DNA of 5,005 nucleotides from the NCBI GenBank assembly GCA_014379275.1, contig JACMMA010000032.1, positions 1-5,005 on the forward strand, read 5' to 3'. Shown here one piece after another: positions 1 to 5,005 of this stretch. Source of the stretch: Armatimonadota bacterium. Lineage in GTDB: Bacteria; Armatimonadota; Armatimonadia; Armatimonadales; Armatimonadaceae. How positions within the stretch are numbered: the stretch's first letter is position 1; every line of letters begins with the position of its first letter. A program made the position numbers and the translations under genes. Below the pieces are notes generated by a model. That model did not search any database. It was not told the DNA's origin and saw only the letters and a list, made by a program, of their open reading frames with translations.

Positions 1-61
1 CTCCGGCGATTAGTCCCGCGAAGCGCGAAGCGTCTTATCAACCAATCCGCTTCGTACCTTT
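1..61. other. Non-coding tail beyond the PhyH-like gene, with short CGAAGCG repeats
   Basis: This stretch follows the stop codon of the minus-strand dioxygenase gene. It holds two tandem copies of CGAAGCG (19-25 and 26-32) and one inverted copy, CGCTTCG (48-54). The second copy and the inverted copy could pair as a 7-bp stem with a 15-base loop in the dioxygenase mRNA. No T-run follows on the minus strand, so it is not a convincing intrinsic terminator. One plus-strand frame is open from the window edge to a stop at 106-108, but it overlaps the dioxygenase gene and has no recognisable motif, so it is not called. Confidence 0.3.
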
Positions 62-757
62 TTACCTGCTATCCGCATAACGCAGTAGCTTTCTCGCGTC
101 GTCCGTGAGCGAATCGAGGCGTTGCTGCGTCAGACGGGGCGGGGGGACCACGGTCAGCCGATACCAGGGGCGGGTGTAGGCGAGCGTAAGCGAGGGACAA
201 GGCACATCGGAGCGATTCGGCGCGTAACAATGCCACGTCCGCAGGTCCCGGACCAGTAGCCCTCCCAGAGGGACGGCGGGCTGGACGGAGTGCATCCTTT
301 CCGCCATGCGCTCGACATCGACGGGCGACATCGCCATGTGCGTCCCGCCCGTCCACAACCGCGGAGCCCCACTCCGCCCGTTCATATCCGACCGCAGGGG
401 CAGGGTGACGGCGAGACCGAACGGCGGCAGACTGAGCGGCGCTTCCGGGTACAGCCAGGGCGAGTCCGAATGCACCGGGTCTACCCGTTCCTGTCCCGTC
501 GCTTCCACTCCGCCGGGATTATATCCAAGCCACCCTATCACCGGGTCCCCGCCCAGAACGGCACGGACGAGAGAAAGCAAAACGGGGTGCCCGATGATCT
601 CGGGATAAGGGGACTGCCCCTCGGGGTCGTCCCCTATCCGGGCGAGAAGCGCGGGATCGAAGACGGACGGCAAAACCGTGTAGCCGTCAACACGCACACG
701 ATCCGGATGATCGGGATCAACGGTGTCCGGGGACAAAGGCGCGAGATTCATGGACAT
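62..757 (-). CDS. Phytanoyl-CoA dioxygenase (PhyH)-like Fe(II)/2-oxoglutarate oxygenase with altered cosubstrate site
   Basis: A 231-residue cytoplasmic protein with no signal peptide or membrane segment. It resembles the phytanoyl-CoA dioxygenase family of non-haem iron, 2-oxoglutarate-dependent hydroxylases; its substrate cannot be deduced. The iron facial triad is visible as His96-x-Asp98 (VHSDSPW) and the distal His176 (TWHCYAPNRSD). The C-terminal LAYTRPWYR segment (192-200) is also family-like. In PhyH proteins the arginine that binds the 2-oxoglutarate carboxylate usually lies about 11 residues after the distal His, in an N-x-S-x-x-x-R context. Here that place is Cys187 (codon TGT), so cosubstrate binding may be changed or lost. 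At 231 residues it is somewhat shorter than many family members. ATG at 757 is chosen over ATG at 751 because an AAAGG sequence lies 11 bases upstream. It follows the HTH-GspE gene on the same strand after 67 bases and may be co-transcribed with it. Family assignment is fairly sure; activity is not. Confidence 0.85.
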   Translation of the reverse strand: MSMNLAPLSPDTVDPDHPDRVRVDGYTVLPSVFDPALLARIGDDPEGQSPYPEIIGHPVLLSLVRAVLGGDPVIGWLGYNPGGVEATGQERVDPVHSDSPWLYPEAPLSLPPFGLAVTLPLRSDMNGRSGAPRLWTGGTHMAMSPVDVERMAERMHSVQPAVPLGGLLVRDLRTWHCYAPNRSDVPCPSLTLAYTRPWYRLTVVPPPRLTQQRLDSLTDDARKLLRYADSR

Positions 758-824
758 CGTATTTTATGCCTTTCTGGATTATTCGGTCTATGACCGGTGA
801 AAGTGATTCATGCTCGGCTACCTA
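758..824 (-). promoter_or_regulatory. Gap between HTH-GspE and PhyH-like genes, with a 13-base dyad
   Basis: The 67-base spacer contains the perfect dyad CGGTC-TAT-GACCG at 784-796, then an AT-rich stretch and the AAAGG ribosome-binding site of the dioxygenase gene at about 769-773. The dyad could be a protein-binding site or a small mRNA hairpin. No T-run follows it on the minus strand, so termination is unlikely. No convincing -35/-10 pair was found, so read-through from the upstream gene is the simplest expression model. Confidence 0.3.
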
Positions 825-2279
825 TCAAGCGACCGTGACGACGCGCATTATCTCGTCGAGGGTCGTCACGCCCTCTGCCGCCTTGCGCATCCCGTCGGCC
901 AGCAGTGTTTTCATTCCGGCGGCGACCGCGATGGCCTCGATCTCATCCGGCGCCGCGCCGCCCAGAACGGCACTGCCCAGTTCCGGGGAGAAGGGCATCA
1001 ATTCGAACAGCCCGGTGCGACCCTTATAGCCGCTTCCACGACAGGTCGAGCAGCCACGCCCCCGGTAAAAAACGGTGCCCTCAGAAACAACAAACCCGCC
1101 GTCCGCCGACAGCTGACACAGATGCTCGAACGCCGGGGTGCCCGCGGAAACGGGCACCGGCTCGCGGCATTCCGTGCAAACCCGGCGCAGAAGACGAACC
1201 GTCACCACGCCTGCCAGATAGCTACTGACCAGAAACGGCTCCACGCCTCGATCGATCATCCACATCGGTACGTCGGCGGCCCGCCCGGCGGGGAGGGCCG
1301 CCATCGCCAGCGATCCGAGACTGGCGGCCTCATGAATGAGGCGGGCCGTGTCGGCATCCGGAACCTCGCCAACATAAAGAATATCGGGGTCCTGGCGAAG
1401 CGCGGCGCGAAGCCCCTGCGCGAACGAAAGCCCCGCCCGTCGCCCGACCGGTATCTGTGAGACGCCGTCCAGCCGGAGTTCTACAGGATCCTCGACAGTG
1501 AGAAGCTTCTTCCCCGGCCCGTTCGCGGCAAGGAGAAGCGAATATATCAGGGTCGACCTGCCGGACCCTGCCGGTCCCGTCACGACCACCAGGCCGTTGG
1601 GCTGCTGTCGCCAATCGTCCAGCCGGGCGCGGTCTTCCGGCGAAAGTCCGAGCCGGTCGAGACCGATCAGTACCTGACTCCGATCCGTGATTCGTGCGAC
1701 CACCGTTTCTCCGTCCACGGTGGGAATGCAGGAGACGCGCAGTTCGAACTCCTTCGCGCCGAAATCATACCGAATACGTCCGTCCTGCGGTTGCCGCCGT
1801 TCCGTCGGATTCATTTGAGCGTGCTCCTTGATGGTGGCGATCAACGACTCCCGCAACGCGGCAGGCATTTGGCGGATGATATGAAGGAGTCCGTCGACGC
1901 GGTACCGCAGACGTAACCCGCCCGCCGCCGGTTCGAGGTGAATGTCACTCGCTCCGGTCGCGAGGGCGTTCCGGATGAGCAGGTCGAAGAGCGAGTTGAC
2001 GTCGCCGCTACTACCGCTGTCGTCCGGCGGCTCCTGCCGGATGTGCTGCAACTCGCCCGCGAAGAACGCGATCTCGGTCGCGATGATTCCCGGGGGGGCG
2101 GGGGGAACCGGCGTCGGTATCTGTTCCAGATAGGCGTTCAGATCTTCGCGCCGAAAACGCCACTGCTTCCCGGCTTTCAAGCCATGGACCGCCCCCTGAC
2201 TGACAAGGCGATATAACGTCGGTTTGCTGATGCCCAGCACATGAGCCGCCTCCTCCATCGGTAACAAGTCATTCTCCAT
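825..2279 (-). CDS. Excisionase-type helix-turn-helix fused to a degenerate GspE/PilB-family ATPase
   Basis: A 484-residue protein. Residues 1-53 form an excisionase/MerR-like DNA-binding domain: LPMEEAAHVLGISKPTLYRL is the helix-turn-helix and GKQWRFRREDLNAYL the wing and final helix. A proline-rich linker (54-64) and a polar stretch lead to the type II secretion/type IV pilus ATPase body. There, SDIHLEP (111-117), RYRVDG (125-130) and SCIPTVDGE (183-191) mark the GspE N2 domain, and VEDPVE (262-267) and ALRQDPDILYVGE (293-305) the Asp box and Walker B. Cys368, Cys371, Cys410 and Cys413 form the zinc tetracysteine typical of GspE/PilB rather than PilT. Key changes: Walker A reads GPAGSGRST with Arg241 for lysine; His-box histidines are Ser323 and Pro330; the usual Arg after the Walker B Glu is Pro307. 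The usual N1/MshEN domain is absent. ATP turnover is therefore doubtful, though the fold and the Walker B Glu305 remain. No other pilus or secretion gene is in view. The frame is open to 2666, but ATG 2279 has a strong Shine-Dalgarno site and begins exactly at the HTH domain. Confidence 0.9.
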   Translation of the reverse strand: MENDLLPMEEAAHVLGISKPTLYRLVSQGAVHGLKAGKQWRFRREDLNAYLEQIPTPVPPAPPGIIATEIAFFAGELQHIRQEPPDDSGSSGDVNSLFDLLIRNALATGASDIHLEPAAGGLRLRYRVDGLLHIIRQMPAALRESLIATIKEHAQMNPTERRQPQDGRIRYDFGAKEFELRVSCIPTVDGETVVARITDRSQVLIGLDRLGLSPEDRARLDDWRQQPNGLVVVTGPAGSGRSTLIYSLLLAANGPGKKLLTVEDPVELRLDGVSQIPVGRRAGLSFAQGLRAALRQDPDILYVGEVPDADTARLIHEAASLGSLAMAALPAGRAADVPMWMIDRGVEPFLVSSYLAGVVTVRLLRRVCTECREPVPVSAGTPAFEHLCQLSADGGFVVSEGTVFYRGRGCSTCRGSGYKGRTGLFELMPFSPELGSAVLGGAAPDEIEAIAVAAGMKTLLADGMRKAAEGVTTLDEIMRVVTVA

Positions 2280-2284
2280 AACAC

Positions 2285-2291
2285 CCTCCTT
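2285..2291 (-). promoter_or_regulatory. Strong Shine-Dalgarno site of the HTH-GspE gene
   Basis: The minus strand reads AAGGAGG five bases before ATG 2279. This near-perfect site decides the start against the much longer open frame that extends to 2666. The 129 extra residues of that frame show no domain, and they run through the intergenic region into the divergent methyltransferase gene. Confidence 0.85.
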
Positions 2292-2346
2292 GTAATTATC
2301 ATACGTTATCATAAGGATAAATGATAAGCAAAGATTAAATAAAAAT
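2291..2346 (-). promoter_or_regulatory. AT-rich promoter/operator block with phased TTATCATA repeats
   Basis: About 80% A+T (45 of 56 bases) in an otherwise GC-rich window, directly upstream of the HTH-GspE ribosome-binding site. TTATCATA occurs at 2296-2303 and again at 2306-2313, exactly 10 bases apart, and ATGATAA lies inverted at 2321-2327. The second and third copies form a dyad of 7-bp arms with an 8-base gap (22 bp in total), the size of a dimeric repressor site. Read on the minus strand, each direct repeat gives TATGAT, a good -10 hexamer, so a bound protein would cover the promoter. I found no good -35 at standard spacing, so the exact promoter is not assigned. Autoregulation by the HTH protein is inference only. 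Confidence 0.5.
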
Positions 2347-2380
2347 CCCCCGGGTTGTCCACACCGATATGATCCGGGCG

Positions 2381-2391
2381 GAGTATTACTC
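2381..2391. promoter_or_regulatory. 11-base palindrome in the divergent intergenic region
   Basis: GAGTA-T-TACTC is a perfect odd palindrome roughly midway between the two divergent genes. A TATGAT hexamer lies just before it on the plus strand (2368-2373) and could be a -10 for the methyltransferase gene, though no fitting -35 is seen. The palindrome could be an operator; its short length makes chance occurrence plausible. Confidence 0.3.
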
Positions 2392-2401
2392 GGTGGCGAC
2401 T

Positions 2402-2456
2402 GCCCAGGCGATATAGTGTTCCGCGGGTGACGGTTCGCCCGACACAATACCTGGGC
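2402..2456 (+). promoter_or_regulatory. Long imperfect hairpin in the methyltransferase leader
   Basis: The arms pair in four blocks from the outside in: GCCCAGG (2402-2408) with CCTGGGC (2450-2456), TAT (2412-2414) with ATA (2447-2449), GTGT (2416-2419) with ACAC (2442-2445), and CGGGTGA (2424-2430) with TCGCCCG (2435-2441). The last block includes one G-U pair and closes on the tetraloop CGGT. This gives 21 pairs, interrupted by a CGA bulge, an A-A mismatch and a TCCG bulge. The structure ends one base before the GGAG ribosome-binding site, so it could control translation of the methyltransferase or stabilise its mRNA. It matches no riboswitch class that I recognise. It could also serve as a DNA-level dyad. 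Confidence 0.5.
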
Positions 2457-2457
2457 C

Positions 2458-2461
2458 GGAG
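2458..2461 (+). promoter_or_regulatory. Shine-Dalgarno site supporting a TTG start
   Basis: GGAG lies seven bases before TTG 2469. The alternative in-frame GTG at 2427 sits inside the stem of the leader hairpin and has no comparable upstream site, so the TTG start is preferred. Confidence 0.6.
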
Positions 2462-2468
2462 AATAACC

Positions 2469-3257
2469 TTGAATAGTAGCACTGTGGATTGGACGAAAGA
2501 GTTTTACACCCGAAGTCGCGAGCGATGGGGACCGTCCGGGATTCTCCCGCACCATCAGGACCGCGCCGGGCAGATCGCGCGACTGTGCGGATGGGGCAAA
2601 AAGCGGGTGCTCGAACTCGGTGCAGGCGCGGGCGGTGCCGCCGCCGCGATGGCGGACCTGGGGCACGACGTGACCGCGATGGACATCGCCCCGCCCGCCG
2701 TCGCCTACACCGCGGAGCTAGCAAAAGAGCCGCGTGCCGGAACGCTTATCGCCCTGGAGGCGGACTTTTTCACCGCAGAATTCGAAGACCCATTTGATGT
2801 TGTCGCGTACTGGAACGGTTTCGGGGTCGGCAATGACGCCGACCAGCGGCGGCTCTTGAAGCGCATCGCGACGCAGTGGCTTGCGCCGAACGGCTCGCTA
2901 CTCCTCGACGTGGCGAACCCGCTTCATTGGGCGCGGATCGCCGGTCGGGAACAGGTCGTGGAAACGGACCGCGCGGGCAGATTTATCAAGCGAACCGGCT
3001 TCGACCCCGTCGGGTGTCGCTTCCTCGATAGTTGGTCCGCCGAAGACGATCCCTCGGGGCGCATCGACACCCAGTCCATCCGTTGCTACAGCCCCGCCGA
3101 TTTTTTGCTTTTGCTGGAAGGTACGGGATTGACCGCGCGGCACGCCGAAATGAACGGAATCACGTTCGCGCTCGATGGCGTCGACGCCTCGCCCCGGCTA
3201 GCCTTCGAGGAAGGGTGGGAATACCTGGTTCAGTTGGTGGTCGATCCGCCCGTTTGA
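2469..3257 (+). CDS. Class I SAM-dependent methyltransferase, substrate unknown
   Basis: A 262-residue cytoplasmic protein with a Rossmann-type methyltransferase domain. It would transfer a methyl group from S-adenosylmethionine to an acceptor that the sequence does not reveal. Motif I is VLELGAGAG (47-55). Asp72 ends the second strand (DVTAMDIA) in the place that binds the SAM ribose hydroxyls, and EADFF (97-101) carries the adenine-loop acidic residue Asp99. FDVVAYWNGFGVGND (109-123) is the motif IV region, and WLAPNGSLLLDV (137-148) is the usual fifth strand. The N-terminal WTKEFYTRSRERWG helix (8-21) and the C-terminal half (about 150-262), which is less family-typical, probably shape the substrate pocket. 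The start is TTG, chosen for the GGAG site seven bases upstream; a GTG at 2427 would add 14 residues. The gene is divergent from the HTH-GspE gene and is followed on the same strand by the repeat-protein gene after 55 bases. Confidence 0.88.
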   Translation: MNSSTVDWTKEFYTRSRERWGPSGILPHHQDRAGQIARLCGWGKKRVLELGAGAGGAAAAMADLGHDVTAMDIAPPAVAYTAELAKEPRAGTLIALEADFFTAEFEDPFDVVAYWNGFGVGNDADQRRLLKRIATQWLAPNGSLLLDVANPLHWARIAGREQVVETDRAGRFIKRTGFDPVGCRFLDSWSAEDDPSGRIDTQSIRCYSPADFLLLLEGTGLTARHAEMNGITFALDGVDASPRLAFEEGWEYLVQLVVDPPV

Positions 3258-3258
3258 A

Positions 3259-3298
3259 GCGGGGCGGCGATTGGGAAGTCTATTGGCTGTCCGCCCGC
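3259..3298 (+). other. GC-rich hairpin just after the methyltransferase stop
   Basis: GCGGGGCGG (3259-3267) can pair with CCGCCCGC (3291-3298) as eight pairs with one bulged G and a 23-base loop. It begins two bases after the stop codon. An A-rich rather than T-rich sequence follows, so it is not a standard intrinsic terminator. It may still reduce read-through into, or shape the leader of, the repeat-protein gene that starts 15 bases later. Confidence 0.25.
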
Positions 3299-3312
3299 CG
3301 AAATAACCGATC

Positions 3313-5005
3313 ATGCTTGTGAAGAACAGACCACGTTTCCTTCCTGCCGTGCCGCACCGCTGGCTCGCACTCGCGATCGGTTGCGCCGCAACCGCCGCCA
3401 GCACCTTCGGCGGTGCCGTATTCGCAGCCCCCTCTCCCGACAGTCAGACGCTTTCCGCGCGTCAGGAGAGTGTTCTGGTGCCGGAGTTGATCCGGGAGGC
3501 GCAAAGCTACTTCCCGAAACCGGGGCGTTTGACATACTATCCCGAGGTGATGGAGGTGTGGAAGGTACAGTACCGGTCTGGCGACCACAAAGGGGCGGCA
3601 AAGTCGCTCAACGATGCCCGGCGATACGTCGTGGAGGCCCCGAATTCGCCGAGCAACAAAGACTCTATGTTGCGCTACATCGCCGAAACGCAGGCGCGGT
3701 ACGGCGATGTGAAGGGTGCGAGACGGACCGTGGACGCAGTCGTAAGACCCCTCGATAAGGTCCTCGGGCTGGGAACTATCGCCGAGATCGTGGCGAAGGC
3801 GGGGGACCGGAAACTGTCACGGCGACTCTTCTCCGACGCCCAGAAGATCGCGCTTGCCAACGTGAACCCCGTCCACCGGGGCAACAGTTTGTCCTATCTC
3901 GCTGGTGCCGTGACGCGGGCGGGCGACCTGACGATGGCACGGGAGTTCGCCGTCATGATACCGGACGACCGCAGCAAGTCCCAGGCTCTGAAAAACATCG
4001 CTTACCTGCAAACGGAGGCGGGCGATCTGTCCGGGGCGAAGGAAACCACCGACCGGTTGCCGGGGGCAAATTCGCGGGGCGTGTTGCTCAAAAGAACCGC
4101 CGTGGCAAAGACGGGCACGGGCGAATTCGATGTCGCGCGACAGGTTGCCAGCGCGATTGAGGGCACGGATGAGAAAGCCTATACACTGACGTACATCGCC
4201 GAGAAACAGGCGGAAGCCGGAGATTTCGCCGGGGCGTGGCGTACCGCCGAACGGATTTGGGAGGGGGATAAGTCGAACGCCTACGGCAGGCGGAACGCTC
4301 TGCTGTCCATTATTCGGGTGCATGCGCGGATAGGAAATGTTGCCGATGCGAAAAAGGCGGCGCAGTCGGTATCGGACGCGTGGGCATGTGGGAGTGTTCT
4401 CGCTTCTATCGCCGTCATCCAGGCGAAATCGGGGGACGGCGGCGGGGCGCAGCGGACCTTCGCCGACGCGAAAGAGGCTACGGACGCGATACCAGAGGCG
4501 TTTCCCAAATCCGCCGTTCTGAGTGCGATCGGTCGGGCGCAGATACAGGCGGGTCTGCCCGGCGGGGCGCGGGAAAACCTGCTCAGTGCGTGCCGGTTCG
4601 CGGCGACCATTGTCGCGGATACGATGGAGGAAGTACGTAATAAAGCCAGTGTTTTGCGGGAAATCGCGATGGCGCAGGTGAGGATGGGCGACTGGGACGC
4701 GGCGAGGGAGAGTGCCGCCGCTATCGGCGGGACACGCGCCCGCCGCATCGAACCGTCGTTCGCCAACGAGGAACCGATCGGCGACATTTACGAGTACGAA
4801 AGAGTGCGCGGCGAAACGTTCGAATCCATCGCGGACGAGCAGGTGGCGGCGGGCGACTTCGCCGGGGCGACACGTACCGCCGACGCGATCCTCAATCCGA
4901 TACACAAAGCCGGGACGCTCTGCCGCATCGCACAGGCACAAACGAAAGCGGGCGACACGTCGGGTGCGAAGATCACTCTCGACCGCGCGAAACAAACCAC
5001 CGAAA
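3313..5005 (+). CDS. Exported helical-repeat (TPR-like) protein, 33-residue repeats, 3' end outside window
   Basis: The frame is open from ATG 3313 to the window end, giving at least 564 residues. The N-terminus looks like a Sec signal peptide: a basic stretch (residues 4-16), a hydrophobic core from Trp17 to Phe37, and a likely cleavage after Ala38 (VFA|AP). A cysteine at 24 does not make a good lipobox. From about residue 82 the protein is built of at least 13 repeats with the pattern I-A-x-x-Q-A-x-A-G-D-x-x-G-A-x-x-T/A, helix-turn-helix in character. Repeat cores begin at residues 82, 123, 156, 196, 229, 262, 295, 333, 366, 406, 451, 506 and 539. Six intervals are exactly 33 residues and the others 38-55. 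The length and the G-D turn suggest a tetratricopeptide-like superhelix, which usually binds proteins or peptides, here outside the cytoplasm. No enzyme motif is seen. No strong Shine-Dalgarno site precedes the ATG; the signal peptide supports this start. It may be co-transcribed with the methyltransferase. Confidence 0.87.
   Translation, partial: MLVKNRPRFLPAVPHRWLALAIGCAATAASTFGGAVFAAPSPDSQTLSARQESVLVPELIREAQSYFPKPGRLTYYPEVMEVWKVQYRSGDHKGAAKSLNDARRYVVEAPNSPSNKDSMLRYIAETQARYGDVKGARRTVDAVVRPLDKVLGLGTIAEIVAKAGDRKLSRRLFSDAQKIALANVNPVHRGNSLSYLAGAVTRAGDLTMAREFAVMIPDDRSKSQALKNIAYLQTEAGDLSGAKETTDRLPGANSRGVLLKRTAVAKTGTGEFDVARQVASAIEGTDEKAYTLTYIAEKQAEAGDFAGAWRTAERIWEGDKSNAYGRRNALLSIIRVHARIGNVADAKKAAQSVSDAWACGSVLASIAVIQAKSGDGGGAQRTFADAKEATDAIPEAFPKSAVLSAIGRAQIQAGLPGGARENLLSACRFAATIVADTMEEVRNKASVLREIAMAQVRMGDWDAARESAAAIGGTRARRIEPSFANEEPIGDIYEYERVRGETFESIADEQVAAGDFAGATRTADAILNPIHKAGTLCRIAQAQTKAGDTSGAKITLDRAKQTTE
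3556..5004 (+). repeat. Array of about 13 diverged coding repeats, basic unit 99 bases
   Basis: These are the coding repeats of the exported protein, from the codon of residue 82 to the window end. Most are diverged at DNA level. The sixth and eleventh units, however, share identical runs of 12 and 11 bases (4225-4236 with 4858-4869, and 4240-4250 with 4873-4883) separated by one changed codon. The array continues beyond the window. Confidence 0.75.

Noticed and set aside
19..54. Intrinsic terminator for the PhyH-like gene
   Set aside because: The 7-bp stem has a long loop and no T-run on the minus strand.
1..108. Plus-strand partial reading frame entering from the left edge
   Set aside because: Only 35 codons are seen, it overlaps the end of the PhyH-like gene, and it has no motif. 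Chance opening is sufficient.
290..793. Plus-strand open frame of 167 residues opposite the PhyH-like gene
   Set aside because: It is antisense to a gene with clear dioxygenase motifs, and its composition (Arg, Pro, His) is typical of a GC-rich shadow frame.
810..1460. Plus-strand open frame of 216 residues opposite the HTH-GspE gene
   Set aside because: It is antisense to the GspE-like domain with its zinc cysteines and Walker motifs. The translated product is low in recognisable structure and has no good ribosome-binding site.
825..2279. Standard GspE/PilB motor or phage excisionase
   Set aside because: No other pilus, secretion, integrase or phage gene is in the window. The Walker A lysine and His box are lost, and an excisionase would not carry a 400-residue ATPase body.
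2427..2468. GTG start at 2427 for the methyltransferase
   Set aside because: The GTG is buried in the leader hairpin stem and lacks a good Shine-Dalgarno site. TTG 2469 has GGAG seven bases upstream and keeps the whole methyltransferase domain.
2280..2666. N-terminal extension of the HTH-GspE frame by 129 residues
   Set aside because: It crosses the AT-rich promoter block and overlaps the divergent methyltransferase gene. It has no domain, while ATG 2279 has a strong Shine-Dalgarno site.
3817..4995. Minus-strand open frame of 392 residues opposite the repeat protein
   Set aside because: It lies entirely antisense to the repeat gene and mirrors its GC-rich repeat codons. It is arginine-rich and shows no recognisable domain. 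The plus-strand frame has a signal peptide and conserved repeats.

Overview
This is a GC-rich bacterial window with dense coding, Shine-Dalgarno sites and alpha-helical repeat proteins. It holds four protein-coding genes in a divergent layout. No rRNA, tRNA, CRISPR array, transposase or phage gene is visible. Nothing in it fixes the phylum. The mix of a PhyH-type dioxygenase, a GspE/PilB-like protein with an excisionase-type helix-turn-helix, and a large exported repeat protein would suit an environmental bacterium such as Armatimonadota or Planctomycetota, but this is a low-confidence guess.

Left half, minus strand. Bases 1-61 are a non-coding tail. Bases 62-757 encode a short phytanoyl-CoA dioxygenase-like protein whose iron ligands are present but whose expected 2-oxoglutarate-binding arginine appears to be a cysteine. 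A 67-base gap separates it from the upstream gene on the same strand (825-2279). That gene encodes a 484-residue fusion: an excisionase/MerR-like DNA-binding domain at the N-terminus, a proline-rich linker, and a type II secretion/type IV pilus (GspE/PilB) ATPase body. Its Walker A lysine is replaced by arginine and both His-box histidines are lost, while the fold-defining segments and the zinc tetracysteine are kept.

Centre. Bases 2280-2468 are a 189-base divergent intergenic region. It has a markedly AT-rich block with phased TTATCATA repeats next to the fusion gene. It also has an 11-base palindrome and a long imperfect hairpin that ends one base before the Shine-Dalgarno sequence of the rightward gene.

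Right half, plus strand. Bases 2469-3257 encode a class I SAM-dependent methyltransferase starting at TTG. After a 55-base gap a large exported protein starts at 3313 and runs off the window end. It consists of a signal peptide and at least 13 helical repeats with a basic period of 33 residues.

How the genes work together is not clear. The most unusual item is the DNA-binding domain on a catalytically degenerate secretion-ATPase scaffold, transcribed away from a structured control region. A reasonable but unproven reading is a regulator that borrowed the hexameric ATPase fold and may act on the repeats next to its own start.
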